Assembly: GCA_019695395.1 (NCBI GenBank)
Contig: JAIBAD010000014.1
Span: 1-40,124 of the forward strand
DNA from: Alphaproteobacteria bacterium
Lineage (GTDB): Bacteria; Pseudomonadota; Alphaproteobacteria; JAEUKQ01; JAIBAD01
Length of the DNA: 40,124 nucleotides
Reading direction: 5' to 3'
Position 1 is the stretch's first letter, and each line of letters starts with the position of its first letter. A program made the translations under genes and the position numbers. This document shows, piece by piece, positions 24,440 through 34,152 of this stretch. The notes beneath the pieces were generated by a model. It searched no databases and was not told the DNA's origin. It saw nothing but the letters and a program-made list of their open reading frames with translations.

Positions 24440-27154
24440 TCAAAAGTCACTTTGATCTTGGGATAAAGAAATTGGTACTTTTAAATTAAAAATGGACCCA
24501 GATTGATCTTCCCGATTCATTACAGATATTGTGCCATCAAGAATTTGTATAAAACGACAACATAAATAAAGACCTAATCCAAAACTTGCCGATGATTTTC
24601 GAAAAAGTGGTTCATGAAATTTTTTTCTAAATCGTTCTAATTCTTCGGGTAAAACGCTTGGTCCTTCATCCTTTATTTCAATATATATATATTTTTGTTC
24701 TATAAAGAAATGAATAAATACCTTTGTCTCAACAGGTGTTTCTTGGGCAATAATAAAAAATATATTGTAGAGAATTTTTTTTAATAAAATACCATCAAAA
24801 GAAAATTCTTGTCTGTCTATATCTGACTGTAAATCTATTTTATGATAGGGTAAAATTTCTTCAATTTGTTTATAAAGTTCTGTTACAAAATTTTCAAAAT
24901 TTATTGTTAAAGGTTCTACAGTAATTTGATTTTCATCTAGTTTCTTAAGATCATATATATTTTCAATAAACCATTTAATCTGATGATTTTTATTTTTGAT
25001 CTCATTTAAAGATAATAGATTTTTATTTGAAAGAGCATCTTTACCCTTCCCTTGCTCCATGGTTGTGATAGCATTTGTAAAAAGTTGTGTCATTGATTTT
25101 AAATCTTTAGCCACAGCACGTAATAAAATACTTAATTGTCTGCCTGCTTCTGTTAAAAATCTTGCTTGATCACTATCTTCAACCAGATGAATACGTTCCA
25201 GAGCAATAGCTGTTTGTCCAAGAATCGCATCTAATAATCTACGCCCATCTGGACTTAATAAAGGACCAGTGCTATTTTCCTCCTTATGAATTCCAATTAC
25301 GCCTAAAGATCCACGTTCTGTTTTTAAAGGTAAAAATAATCTTTTTGCCCCAGGTAAAGTATCTGCACCATTACCTGCAGCCAATTCATTATGCCATGCC
25401 CATTTAGCAGCTGCCATATCTGTATCGTCTAATTGATCTTCTGGTGGATATCCTACTTTAATTAAAAGATCATCCCCTTCAGATAAAAGTAAAACAACTT
25501 TAACTTTAAGCATATTTGCAATCTGATAAGCAGCAGCCCATAGTAAATCATCAATACTACCAATAGCCGCAAGTTTTTTACTAAAATTATATAATTCTGC
25601 TGTTTCGTTGGCTCGACCACGGGCAATTCTAACTTGACTACGCAGGCTAACTGTTAAATTACTTGTTAAAATAGCAACTATAAGAAAAAATACCAGGGCT
25701 ACAATATTTGATGGTTTGGCAATAGATAAAACATAAAGAGGTTGTAAGAAAAAATAACTATATGAAAAAACGCTTAAAACCGATGCCCACAAAGATGGCC
25801 ATAATCCATAACGCAAGGCACTGAAAAGTACAGCTGCTAAAAAAATCATAGAAATATTGGGAATGTTAATAACATTATTAATGACTAACCCTACAGATAA
25901 AGCAGCCAGAACAGTTAAACTACTATAAAAATAAGCCGATACAATACTTGTCTCATATTCTGTTTCATGAATTGGAGCTGTATCATTTTTCACTTTTTCT
26001 TGTAACACATCGGAATTACCAGCAACCACATGTACCCCTATATTACCAGCTTTTCTAACTAAATCATGGACAACTGATCCATGTAATATTTCAAACCATC
26101 TGGAGCGTTCTGATTTTCCTATAATAATCTGGGTAATATTATGCCGTTTTGCATAATCAATAAGATCTGTTGCAATATTTCGTCCAGGTATTGTAACTGC
26201 ATCTGCCCCTAATTGTTCACTTAAATTAAGAGCTTCAGCAATTCGATCCCGCGTTTGCTCATTTAACGTATGATACCGCTGTGTTTCAACATATATGGAA
26301 GTCCATTTAGCTTGTAACCGATCAGCCATACGACGCGCATATCGGACAAGATCAACAACATTGGGATTTTCACTGACACAAACCAAAACCCTTTCCCCTG
26401 CCGACCAAGGTCCGCTGATCGCATGAGCTTGCATATAATGAAGCATTTGATCATCAACACGTTGTGCCGTGCGACGTAATGCTAATTCACGAAGGGCTGT
26501 TAAATTACCCTCGGTAAAATAATTTTTTAATGCTCGTTGCGCTTGATCAGCAACATACACTTTACCTTCTTTAAGGCGTTGAATTAAATCTTTAGATGTT
26601 AAATCAATTAATTCTATTTCATCTGCGCGATCAATAACACTATCAGGTAATGTTTCACGTACCCTGATACTTGTGATTTGTGCAACAACATCATTTAAAC
26701 TTTCAAGATGCTGTATATTAAGCGTTGTATATACATCTATTCCCGCTGCAAGAATTTCTTCGACATCCATATAACGTTTGGGATGTCTACTGGTTGGAGC
26801 ATTAGTATGGGCAAGTTCATCAACAAGAACGAGGGCTGGTTTTCTTATTAAAATAGCATCTAAATCCATTTCTTCTAAAACCCGGTTTTTATAATGAACT
26901 TGTTTACGTGGAATAATTTCTAATCCCTGAAGCAAGGATTGTGTTTCACGTCTACCATGGGTTTCAACAATCCCAATAACAACATCTATACCTTGTTGTT
27001 TTTTAACACGTGCGACTTCTAACATCTCATACGTTTTTCCAACACCAGGGGCTGCCCCCAAAAAAACCTTAAGACGCCCACGATGTTCTTCTTCAGCTTT
27101 TTCGAGAAGCGCTTCGGGTGATGGTCGTTTTGTATTATCTAAAATTGAATCCAT
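24440..27154 (-). CDS. kdpD: KdpD-like potassium sensor with degraded kinase core
   Basis: A 904-residue inner-membrane sensor of the Kdp system. N-terminal KdpD domain with Walker A GAAPGVGKT and Walker B LVLVDELAHT, a universal-stress-protein domain (about 250-375, GERVLVCVSE.. and IIIGKS), four membrane helices (about 405-505) and a GAF-like domain (about 520-655) are all sound. The transmitter is not: by ungapped comparison with E. coli KdpD from memory, the phospho-acceptor His (SHDLRTP) is Lys683 (AKDLKSM). The N box has lost its key Asn (NIFFII), and G1 reads DEGPS rather than DxGxG; G2 GLGLYL remains. It overlaps kdpC by one base (TAATG). No kdpE lies in the window. Signalling by phosphotransfer looks unlikely; a phosphatase or binding role is possible. 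Confidence 0.92.
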   Translation of the reverse strand: MDSILDNTKRPSPEALLEKAEEEHRGRLKVFLGAAPGVGKTYEMLEVARVKKQQGIDVVIGIVETHGRRETQSLLQGLEIIPRKQVHYKNRVLEEMDLDAILIRKPALVLVDELAHTNAPTSRHPKRYMDVEEILAAGIDVYTTLNIQHLESLNDVVAQITSIRVRETLPDSVIDRADEIELIDLTSKDLIQRLKEGKVYVADQAQRALKNYFTEGNLTALRELALRRTAQRVDDQMLHYMQAHAISGPWSAGERVLVCVSENPNVVDLVRYARRMADRLQAKWTSIYVETQRYHTLNEQTRDRIAEALNLSEQLGADAVTIPGRNIATDLIDYAKRHNITQIIIGKSERSRWFEILHGSVVHDLVRKAGNIGVHVVAGNSDVLQEKVKNDTAPIHETEYETSIVSAYFYSSLTVLAALSVGLVINNVINIPNISMIFLAAVLFSALRYGLWPSLWASVLSVFSYSYFFLQPLYVLSIAKPSNIVALVFFLIVAILTSNLTVSLRSQVRIARGRANETAELYNFSKKLAAIGSIDDLLWAAAYQIANMLKVKVVLLLSEGDDLLIKVGYPPEDQLDDTDMAAAKWAWHNELAAGNGADTLPGAKRLFLPLKTERGSLGVIGIHKEENSTGPLLSPDGRRLLDAILGQTAIALERIHLVEDSDQARFLTEAGRQLSILLRAVAKDLKSMTQLFTNAITTMEQGKGKDALSNKNLLSLNEIKNKNHQIKWFIENIYDLKKLDENQITVEPLTINFENFVTELYKQIEEILPYHKIDLQSDIDRQEFSFDGILLKKILYNIFFIIAQETPVETKVFIHFFIEQKYIYIEIKDEGPSVLPEELERFRKKFHEPLFRKSSASFGLGLYLCCRFIQILDGTISVMNREDQSGSIFNLKVPISLSQDQSDF

Positions 27155-27729
27155 TATTTTTTAGATTCTGTTTCTTTTGCTAAATTGTCTAAAGCAAGAT
27201 TTAATTCTAAAACATTAATTGTTGGTTCACCTAGAAAATTTAAAAATCTTGATTTTGTATAGGTCATAACAATTTTTCTAAGTTCACTTTCCTTCATAAA
27301 ACGAGCTTTGGCAACACTTGCAATTTGATATTCAGCCGCAGCAGGTGTAATATGAGGGTCAAGTCCACTGGCCGATGTAAATAATAAATCCAAAGCTATA
27401 AGTTGTTTTCCATTCGCTGGCAAGAATGATAAATTTTCTTCTAAATTTTTCAATAAATTTTTATTTGTTTGCGCGAGATTTGCGCCAGTTGAATTACCCG
27501 CATCATACTTACTAGCCGATGGCCTACCATGAAAATATGAGGGTGATTTAAAAGATTGTCCAATGAGAAGAGACCCAACTTTTTTATTGTTATAAACAAC
27601 AAAACTTCCATTAGCTTGATACGGCATAATAATTTGGGCAAGCCATGTTATCGAAAAAGGGTAGGCAATTCCTAAGATCAAAGTAAAAAGGATTACAGAA
27701 AAAATTGCGGGTCTTAATTGTTGTTGCAT
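27154..27729 (-). CDS. kdpC: potassium-transporting ATPase subunit C
   Basis: A 191-residue subunit with one N-terminal membrane helix (about 8-32) and a periplasmic domain; it stabilises the KdpFABC complex and assists KdpA. Family marks include ITWLAQIIMPYQANGS, GSLLIGQSF, YFHGRPSAS.YDAGNSTGANLAQTN and SGLDPHITPAAAEYQ. Normal length. It follows kdpB after 11 bases and its stop overlaps the kdpD start, so it sits in one operon and is probably translationally coupled to the sensor. Confidence 0.97.
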   Translation of the reverse strand: MQQQLRPAIFSVILFTLILGIAYPFSITWLAQIIMPYQANGSFVVYNNKKVGSLLIGQSFKSPSYFHGRPSASKYDAGNSTGANLAQTNKNLLKNLEENLSFLPANGKQLIALDLLFTSASGLDPHITPAAAEYQIASVAKARFMKESELRKIVMTYTKSRFLNFLGEPTINVLELNLALDNLAKETESKK

Positions 27730-27740
27730 AAATTAATCTC

Positions 27741-29792
27741 TTATAAAAAGGACAAGGAGGAAATTAAAACATCAATTAATTTGATACCAATAAAAGGAAC
27801 TATAATTCCACCCAACCCATAAATAATTAAATTACGTCGTAATAATTGATTAGCTGTTCTTGGTGTATAACGCACACCACGTAAAGCCAAAGGTATAAGA
27901 AAAATTATAATCAAAGCATTGAAAATAACAGCAGATAAAATTGCACTTTCAGGCGTTGATAAATGCATAATATTAAGAATTTTTAATTCAGGATAAAACC
28001 CAATAAATAGGGCGGGTATTATAGCAAAATATTTGGCAATATCATTGGTAATAGAAAAAGTTGTTAAAGCCCCCCTGGTCATAAGTAATTGTTTACCAAT
28101 CATGACAATTTCAATTAATTTCGTTGGGTTGCTATCAAGATCAACCATATTCCCAGCTTCTCGTGCTGCTTGGGTTCCCGTTTGCATAGCAACCCCTACA
28201 TCAGCCTGCGCAAGGGCTGGTGCATCATTCGTACCATCCCCACACATAGCCACCAATTTACCTTTAGCCTGTTCATCACGAATAAGTTTCAATTTAGTTT
28301 CAGGCGTAGCTTGAGCTAAAAAATCATCCACCCCAGCTTCTGCTGCAATAGCAGCTGCCGTTAAAGGATTATCCCCTGTAATCATGACGGTTTTAATACC
28401 TATCCGTCGTAATTCAGCAAAACGTTCTCTAATACCACCTTTTACAACATCTTTTAAATGAACTATACCCAAAATAGTTTTATCTTTGACAACCGCTAAA
28501 GGGGTTCCACCGGTCCTTGCGATTTTCTCCGCTATTTGCTCTAATTCTTGAAATAGTAGTTTTTTGGAATCAGTTCCTTGAATAAAATTTATAATTGCAT
28601 CAACCGCGCCCTTTCTTATACTATGTCCATCTATATCAACTCCGCTCATTCGGGAGTGAGCAGAAAAAGGTATAAATTTGGCATTCATGGGCGCAATTTC
28701 TCTTCCGCGCAATCCATGCTTTTCTTTAGCTAAAATAACAATGGATCTACCTTCTGGTGTTTCATCACTTAAAGAAGCAAGCTGGGCAGCATCGGCTAAA
28801 TTTTCTTCTGAAATTCCTGCAACAGGTAAAAAAGCAGAGGCTAATCTATTCCCAAGCGTAATCGTCCCTGTTTTATCAAGCAACAATGTATCAACATCTC
28901 CTGCAGCTTCGACAGCACGACCTGATGTTGCAATAACATTAAATTTTATTAAACGATCCATACCCGCAATACCAATTGCTGATAATAAGGATCCAATCGT
29001 CGTTGGAATTAACGTAATAAAAAGAGCAAAAATAACTAAAACAGATATTTCACCCTGAGCATAAATTACAAAAAATGGTAAGGTCACACATACAATTGTA
29101 AAAATAAGTGTCATGCCAGAAAGAAGAATATTAAGAGCAATTTCATTTGGGGTTTTTTGTCGTTTTGCACCTTCAACCATACTAATCATCTGATCTAAAA
29201 AAGTTGTACCTGGATTACGTGTAATACGTATTTTAATCCAATCAGATAAAACACGCGTCCCGCCTGTAACAGCTGATCTGTCCCCGCCACTTTCCCGAAT
29301 AACAGGTGCCGATTCCCCAGTGATAGCCGATTCATCAACTGAGGCAACACCCGATAAAATTTCACCATCACTGGGAATAAAATCGCCCGCATCAACCCGA
29401 ACAATATCCCCAACCCTAAGATCTAAAGCAGGAATTGTTGTGTAAATATCATCCTCAAGATTGGTTAATTTTTTGGCATTAATTTGCGTGCGTGCTTGTC
29501 TTAAACTATCGGCTTGTGCTTTACCCCGGCCTTCTGCAATCGCTTCTGCAAAATTTGCGCATAATACTGTAACCCATAACCAGAAAATTAATTGAAGTTC
29601 AAAAGAAATATGTGCATATCCACCAACGATATCTTTGATACAAAGAATTGTTGCAACAAACGCCATAATTTCAACAATAAATATGATTGGATTACGCCAT
29701 AATGTAAAAGGATTAAGCTTATAAAACATTCCAGCTAAAGCTTGAAAAAATATTTTTTTATTCAACAATAAATTGTGAGAATGTGAAGACAT
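27741..29792 (-). CDS. kdpB: potassium-transporting ATPase subunit B
   Basis: A 683-residue P-type ATPase subunit that powers high-affinity K+ uptake by KdpFABC. It has [12 protein letters not shown] in the actuator domain, the phosphorylated Asp in LLLDKTGT (D306), KGAVDAI in the nucleotide domain, [10 protein letters not shown] and [20 protein letters not shown] hinge motifs, and the usual seven membrane helices. All catalytic residues are present and the length equals that of E. coli KdpB, so the pump itself should work. It lies 27 bases after kdpA. Confidence 0.98.
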   Translation of the reverse strand: MSSHSHNLLLNKKIFFQALAGMFYKLNPFTLWRNPIIFIVEIMAFVATILCIKDIVGGYAHISFELQLIFWLWVTVLCANFAEAIAEGRGKAQADSLRQARTQINAKKLTNLEDDIYTTIPALDLRVGDIVRVDAGDFIPSDGEILSGVASVDESAITGESAPVIRESGGDRSAVTGGTRVLSDWIKIRITRNPGTTFLDQMISMVEGAKRQKTPNEIALNILLSGMTLIFTIVCVTLPFFVIYAQGEISVLVIFALFITLIPTTIGSLLSAIGIAGMDRLIKFNVIATSGRAVEAAGDVDTLLLDKTGTITLGNRLASAFLPVAGISEENLADAAQLASLSDETPEGRSIVILAKEKHGLRGREIAPMNAKFIPFSAHSRMSGVDIDGHSIRKGAVDAIINFIQGTDSKKLLFQELEQIAEKIARTGGTPLAVVKDKTILGIVHLKDVVKGGIRERFAELRRIGIKTVMITGDNPLTAAAIAAEAGVDDFLAQATPETKLKLIRDEQAKGKLVAMCGDGTNDAPALAQADVGVAMQTGTQAAREAGNMVDLDSNPTKLIEIVMIGKQLLMTRGALTTFSITNDIAKYFAIIPALFIGFYPELKILNIMHLSTPESAILSAVIFNALIIIFLIPLALRGVRYTPRTANQLLRRNLIIYGLGGIIVPFIGIKLIDVLISSLSFL

Positions 29793-29819
29793 GAAATTTC
29801 TTTCGATTTCTATTAAATA

Positions 29820-31547
29820 TTAGAAATTTTTATGATTTAACATCATTAAATGATCTGTAATAGGCCCCAAAGTTAAAGCAGGTAAATAAGTTAATCCACC
29901 AACGATAAGAATAATTCCAATTAATAATCCAATAAAAAGAGGTTGATCTGTCTGTAATGTACCGGATGATGATTGATTTCTTTTCTTTTTTGCCAAAGAA
30001 CCCGCAATTGATAACATTGGAATAATTACTGTATATCTTCCCAAAAACATAGCTATCCCACCCAAAATATTATAAAAATCTGAATTGCTGGATATTCCTG
30101 TAAACGCACTTCCATTATTGTTAACACTAGACGTAAAAAGATAAAGAATTTCGCTGAACCCATGGGGTCCTTTATTATAAATTGCAGCTAATCCCTGAGA
30201 GGTGACAGAAGCCAATGCTGTAAAACATAGAAGTATTAAAGAACTTACCAGCAAAGCTAGAATTGTCATTTTCATTTCTTTGGCTTCAATTTTTTTACCA
30301 ATATATTCTGGCGTTCTTCCTATCATTAAACCAGCTACAAAAACTGATAAAACGACAAACAATATCATGCCATAAAATCCTGACCCAACACCTCCAAAAA
30401 TGACTTCACCCACCAACATATTTACAAACAATATGAAGCCGGTTAGGGGCATAAAACTTGTATGAAGAGAATTGGTGGCTCCGGTTGATGTTGCGGTTGT
30501 TGCGGTTGAAAAAAGGGTGGAGCCCAAAATGCCAAAACGAACTTCTTTTCCTTCCATATTACTGTGCATATTTTTTGATGGGATATTATGCTGATCTAAA
30601 AAATCCTTAACAATAGGATTAGGTTGAATTTCGGCACTATAGTTTAAAGCAAAAGAACCCAAAAATAATATACCCATAGTTATAAATATTACCCAACCTT
30701 GCTTTTGGTTTCCTGTCATGCGCCCAAACACATTAGTCAACGCAGCCCCCAAAACAACCATAAGAATAAGCTCTAGAAAATTAGTTAAAGCATTAGGATT
30801 TTCATAAGGATGAGCAGAATTTACGTTAAAAAATCCCCCTCCATTCGTCCCTAACATTTTAATTGCAAGCTGGGAGGCAACTGGGCCTTGGGAAATAATT
30901 TGTTGTGAATTTTCTAAAGTGGTCACTTCAACTGCTGGAAGAAAATTCTGAGGAACACCCTGGGTAATGAAAATGAAAGCCATCATAAAGCTTATCGGTA
31001 AAAGCACATATAAAATACAACGCGTTAAATCAACCCAAAAATTTCCTATCGTCGAAGATAATTCCTGAGAAAATCCACGAATTAAAGCAATGGCAACTGT
31101 AATACCCGTCGCCGCAGATAAAAAATTTTGTACAGTCAATCCAACCATTTGGGAGAAATAACTAAGTTCTTTTTCACCTACATAATTTTGCCAATTTGTA
31201 TTGGTAATGAAACTCAAAGCTGTATTAAAAGCAAGCGATGCATTTAAAGCAGGAAGATGGTGCAGATTATAAGGTAATAAATCTTGAAACCTTAAAATTG
31301 AAAATAAAGTTAAGAATCCTATCAAGTTAAAAATAATTAAAGAAAATGCATAAATTAACCAATGTTGATTTTGTTTAGGATCAATGCCAATCAACCGATA
31401 TATTATTTTCTCAATAGGGTTAAGAATAAAACTAAAAATAGTGGTCTGACCTGAAAATACCTGGGTCATGTAATATCCCAAGGGTTTGGTCAAAAAGATT
31501 ATAATCAAAAAGAAAAAAATAACTTGGATAATATCATTCATAATCAT
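29820..31547 (-). CDS. kdpA: potassium-transporting ATPase subunit A (K+ channel-like subunit)
   Basis: A 575-residue ten-helix membrane subunit that binds and selects K+ at the periplasmic side, related to the KtrB/Trk superfamily. Selectivity-loop motifs include TNTNWQNYVGE, GTNGGGFFNVNSAHPYENP and the later NNGSAFTG, each matching KdpA. Start at ATG 31547, with an in-frame ATG at 31541 and no strong ribosome site for either. It follows kdpF after 36 bases. Full length and intact. Confidence 0.97.
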   Translation of the reverse strand: MIMNDIIQVIFFFLIIIFLTKPLGYYMTQVFSGQTTIFSFILNPIEKIIYRLIGIDPKQNQHWLIYAFSLIIFNLIGFLTLFSILRFQDLLPYNLHHLPALNASLAFNTALSFITNTNWQNYVGEKELSYFSQMVGLTVQNFLSAATGITVAIALIRGFSQELSSTIGNFWVDLTRCILYVLLPISFMMAFIFITQGVPQNFLPAVEVTTLENSQQIISQGPVASQLAIKMLGTNGGGFFNVNSAHPYENPNALTNFLELILMVVLGAALTNVFGRMTGNQKQGWVIFITMGILFLGSFALNYSAEIQPNPIVKDFLDQHNIPSKNMHSNMEGKEVRFGILGSTLFSTATTATSTGATNSLHTSFMPLTGFILFVNMLVGEVIFGGVGSGFYGMILFVVLSVFVAGLMIGRTPEYIGKKIEAKEMKMTILALLVSSLILLCFTALASVTSQGLAAIYNKGPHGFSEILYLFTSSVNNNGSAFTGISSNSDFYNILGGIAMFLGRYTVIIPMLSIAGSLAKKKRNQSSSGTLQTDQPLFIGLLIGIILIVGGLTYLPALTLGPITDHLMMLNHKNF

Positions 31548-31583
31548 GATATGATTTTTATTTTGAAATTTTTATGAGAAGAG

Positions 31584-31673
31584 TTAAAATTTTTCTGGCC
31601 ATATAAGAGTAATCGTAATAAAAATTAAAACAAATACAGCAAACAGCCCACCTAAAATAAAATCAAAGCCCAT
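31584..31673 (-). CDS. kdpF: KdpF, small subunit of the Kdp complex
   Basis: A 29-residue single-helix membrane peptide too short for most gene callers. The sequence runs MGFDFILGGLFAVFVLIFI then TITLIWPEKF; the final PEKF is a frequent KdpF ending. KdpF binds KdpA and stabilises KdpFABC, possibly like a lipid. Position immediately before kdpA is the standard one. Confidence rests on size, hydrophobicity, C-terminal motif and place in the operon. Confidence 0.85.
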   Translation of the reverse strand: MGFDFILGGLFAVFVLIFITITLIWPEKF

Positions 31674-31687
31674 GTTATACATAACTC

Positions 31688-31768
31688 TTAAAGTTTTGAA
31701 CAAAAATCCGCATAAATAGCCATACTAAAAAAAAGTATAACAGCCAATGTTAATAATATAATATCCAT
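31688..31768 (-). CDS. 26-residue membrane micro-protein heading the kdp operon
   Basis: An ORF of 26 codons encodes MDIILLTLAVILFFSMA then IYADFCSKL: a single membrane helix with a short polar tail containing one Cys. It begins 78 bases downstream of murJ and ends 14 bases before kdpF. From memory, similar tiny MD...L..A..F...Y...C..L peptides precede kdpF in other proteobacterial kdp operons, usually unannotated. That recurrence would need a search to confirm. It may be another accessory peptide of the Kdp complex; no direct evidence of function. Confidence 0.6.
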   Translation of the reverse strand: MDIILLTLAVILFFSMAIYADFCSKL

Positions 31769-31846
31769 AAATATTGATTTCTATAGTGCCCAACTTTTGA
31801 AACTATTCTTAAACTATACAGCAAAAATAAAAATATACAAAGAAAA

Positions 31847-33391
31847 TTATTTTGTACGTTTTAACATTTTTATGAAATCTTTATATCTAATTAATTTAAC
31901 AAGTAAGGCAAATCCTATAAATAAAACAAAACCTGTCATAATTAAAATACAAAGATATAAAATTTTACCCAATAATCCTATTTGATTATCTAATACAAAA
32001 ACATAACCCACAAACCAAAGACCTAAGCCCATGATCGTACCACACGCCAATAATTTTGGTAACGACCAAATAAATTGTTTGTCAACAATCCAATAACGGT
32101 GTTTGATAGATTGATAAATTAGTAAAATGACATTAATTAAAGATGCCAATGATGTTGCCAAAGCTATACCAATAAATCCAATAAAATGATAAAATATTAA
32201 ACTAAATAAAATATTACTTATCAAACTTATCATTGCAAAACGAAAGGGTGTTTTCGTATCATGGCGCGCAAAAAAAAGTGGGGTTAATACTTTAACCAAT
32301 ACATAAGCTGGTAAACCAATTGAATAAGCCATTAAGGCTAAAGATGTAGATTCTGTTGCAAGCGTGCTAAAAGCACCTCGTTCAAAAAGAACATAAATGA
32401 TTTGGTGGGGAATAACAAGAAAAGCAATGGCAGCAGGGACTGTAAAAATTAAAGCCATTTCAACAGATCTATTCAATGTCGTCATTGCCTTTTCTATACG
32501 CTGGGCAGCAAGATCTCTGCTAAGCTCGGGCAATAAGACAACACCAATTGCTGTCCCAACAATAGCAAGAGGTAATTGATAAATTCTATCCGCATAATAA
32601 AGATAAGATACAGCCCCTGCATTCAATGAGGCAATCATCGTCCCAACCATAACGTTAATTTGCATAGCCCCTGCCCCAATAACCCCAGGTATCATAAGCT
32701 TAAACAATTGGCGAACTGCCTTTGTTAAATGGGGGAAACGTAATTTTAAAGAAATATTCACGTGACGACAGGCCAAAGCCATCCAAATAAATTGCCCAAT
32801 CCCAGAGAGCGAAACAGACCAGGCTAAAACATAGGCAGGCCACCCAAATAAAGGAATAATTCCTGCAAGAGCTATAATCATAATTATATTCAACAAAATA
32901 GGTGCCGCAGCTGCATGAACATAATGATGAAGTGCATTTAAAATACCACCCTGTAAAGCTGTAAGTGAAATAAAAAGAAGATAAGGAAATGTAATTTGGG
33001 TAAGCTTTACAGCTAAATCATATTGAACAGCATTTTGGGAAAATCCAGGAGCCAAAATACCCATCACCCACGGCATAAAAATTTGCATTAAAATGGTTAA
33101 CCCCAATAAAAATGCGACCATAATTGCTAAAACCTCTTCGGCAAAGCGCTGTGCAGAGCGAAGATTTTCTTGTTCTAAAAATTTTGAGAAAATTGGAATA
33201 AATGATGAGTTAAATGCACCTTCAGCAAATAAACTCCGAAACAGATTAGGAAATCTTTGGGAAACAAAAAAAGCATCTGCAATCCAACCCGTACCTAAAA
33301 CACTTGCCATTAAAATATCACGAATAAAGCCAAGAATTCTGCTAATTAATGTCCAAGAACCAACTGTTAATACCGAACGAACAAAAGTCAT
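31847..33391 (-). CDS. murJ: lipid II flippase MurJ
   Basis: A 514-residue protein of the MOP superfamily with about 14 membrane helices that flips lipid II across the inner membrane for peptidoglycan synthesis. It has the typical N-terminus SVLTVGSWTLISRILGFIRD (conserved Arg residues), then DAFFVSQRFPNLFRSLFAEGAFNSSFIP in two conserved stretches, and LYYADRIYQLPLAIVGTAIG.VLLPELSR. The length is normal. It lies 36 bases downstream of ccmC on the same strand, and ahead of the kdp genes. With murA it supports a functioning wall pathway. Confidence 0.95.
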   Translation of the reverse strand: MTFVRSVLTVGSWTLISRILGFIRDILMASVLGTGWIADAFFVSQRFPNLFRSLFAEGAFNSSFIPIFSKFLEQENLRSAQRFAEEVLAIMVAFLLGLTILMQIFMPWVMGILAPGFSQNAVQYDLAVKLTQITFPYLLFISLTALQGGILNALHHYVHAAAAPILLNIIMIIALAGIIPLFGWPAYVLAWSVSLSGIGQFIWMALACRHVNISLKLRFPHLTKAVRQLFKLMIPGVIGAGAMQINVMVGTMIASLNAGAVSYLYYADRIYQLPLAIVGTAIGVVLLPELSRDLAAQRIEKAMTTLNRSVEMALIFTVPAAIAFLVIPHQIIYVLFERGAFSTLATESTSLALMAYSIGLPAYVLVKVLTPLFFARHDTKTPFRFAMISLISNILFSLIFYHFIGFIGIALATSLASLINVILLIYQSIKHRYWIVDKQFIWSLPKLLACGTIMGLGLWFVGYVFVLDNQIGLLGKILYLCILIMTGFVLFIGFALLVKLIRYKDFIKMLKRTK

Positions 33392-33426
33392 TTTTTACTC
33401 AACATTACCCATGGGCTCTATTAAAA

Positions 33427-34143
33427 CTATTCATATTGATGATCCTGATAGTTTTCAATTTTACGTTTTAAAATTTTTGTTTTAAGCCCAAGAATTAATG
33501 TTGTAAAAAAGAAAAATGTAAAGGCCAAAATCATAGTTAGTAAAGGCCATATCATCGCGGGGTCAATAGAAGGACCACCCCATCGCAAAATGCTTGAAGG
33601 TTGATGTAACGTATGCCACCAATCTACGGAAAATTTGATAATTGGGACGTTTATAGCCCCTACAACAGCTAGAATAGATAGAGATTTTGCCGCTCGTTCT
33701 TGATTATTAAAAGCTTTACTTAAAAAAATAAGCCCTAAATAAATAAATAGTAAAAAAAGAAAGGATGTAAGACGTGCATCCCAAACCCACCATGTACCCC
33801 ACATAGGTTTACCCCAAAAAGCACCTGAAAAAAGGGCAAGTAATGTATAGACTGTCCCAAGGGGAGCTGCGGCTTGGATTATAAGAGGGGATAGAGAATA
33901 ACGCCATATTAAAAAAGCTGCCCCCGCACATGCAATAAAACAATAAACGAAAATAGATAACCAAGCAGCTGGTACATGTATATACATTAACCGCACGGCT
34001 TCCCCTTGTTGATAATCTGGGGGTGATATGATTAAAGCCCCATATAAGCCCAAGATAAATGTCACCAAAGATAATCCTAAACTATAAGGATAAATTTTAT
34101 CACATAGTTTTAAAACATATTTAGGATTGTACATAAAATGCAT
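33427..34143 (-). CDS. ccmC: heme exporter / heme-handling protein CcmC
   Basis: A 238-residue inner-membrane protein with six helices that, with CcmAB, loads heme onto CcmE for cytochrome c maturation. The Trp-rich heme-handling motif WGTWWVWDARLTS is intact, and the periplasmic His in YIHVPAAW and in WHTLHQ are present. I choose the ATG at 34143, five bases after AAGAGA; a TTG just upstream and an ATG at 34134 are alternatives. It follows ccmB by about ten bases. ccmD, usually next, is not present; murJ follows instead. Confidence 0.95.
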   Translation of the reverse strand: MHFMYNPKYVLKLCDKIYPYSLGLSLVTFILGLYGALIISPPDYQQGEAVRLMYIHVPAAWLSIFVYCFIACAGAAFLIWRYSLSPLIIQAAAPLGTVYTLLALFSGAFWGKPMWGTWWVWDARLTSFLFLLFIYLGLIFLSKAFNNQERAAKSLSILAVVGAINVPIIKFSVDWWHTLHQPSSILRWGGPSIDPAMIWPLLTMILAFTFFFFTTLILGLKTKILKRKIENYQDHQYE

Positions 34144-34152
34144 CAAAATCTC

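Noticed and set aside
28678-29058. Plus-strand open frame of 126 codons within kdpB
   Set aside because: Antisense shadow of a highly conserved ATPase; no start signal or family features.
31797-31985. Plus-strand open frame of 62 codons at the murJ 3' end
   Set aside because: Low-complexity Lys/Asn/Ile sequence antisense to murJ, as expected by chance in AT-rich DNA.
33093-33485. Plus-strand open frame of 130 codons across the murJ start and the ccmC end
   Set aside because: Covers two secure genes on the other strand and has no supporting features.
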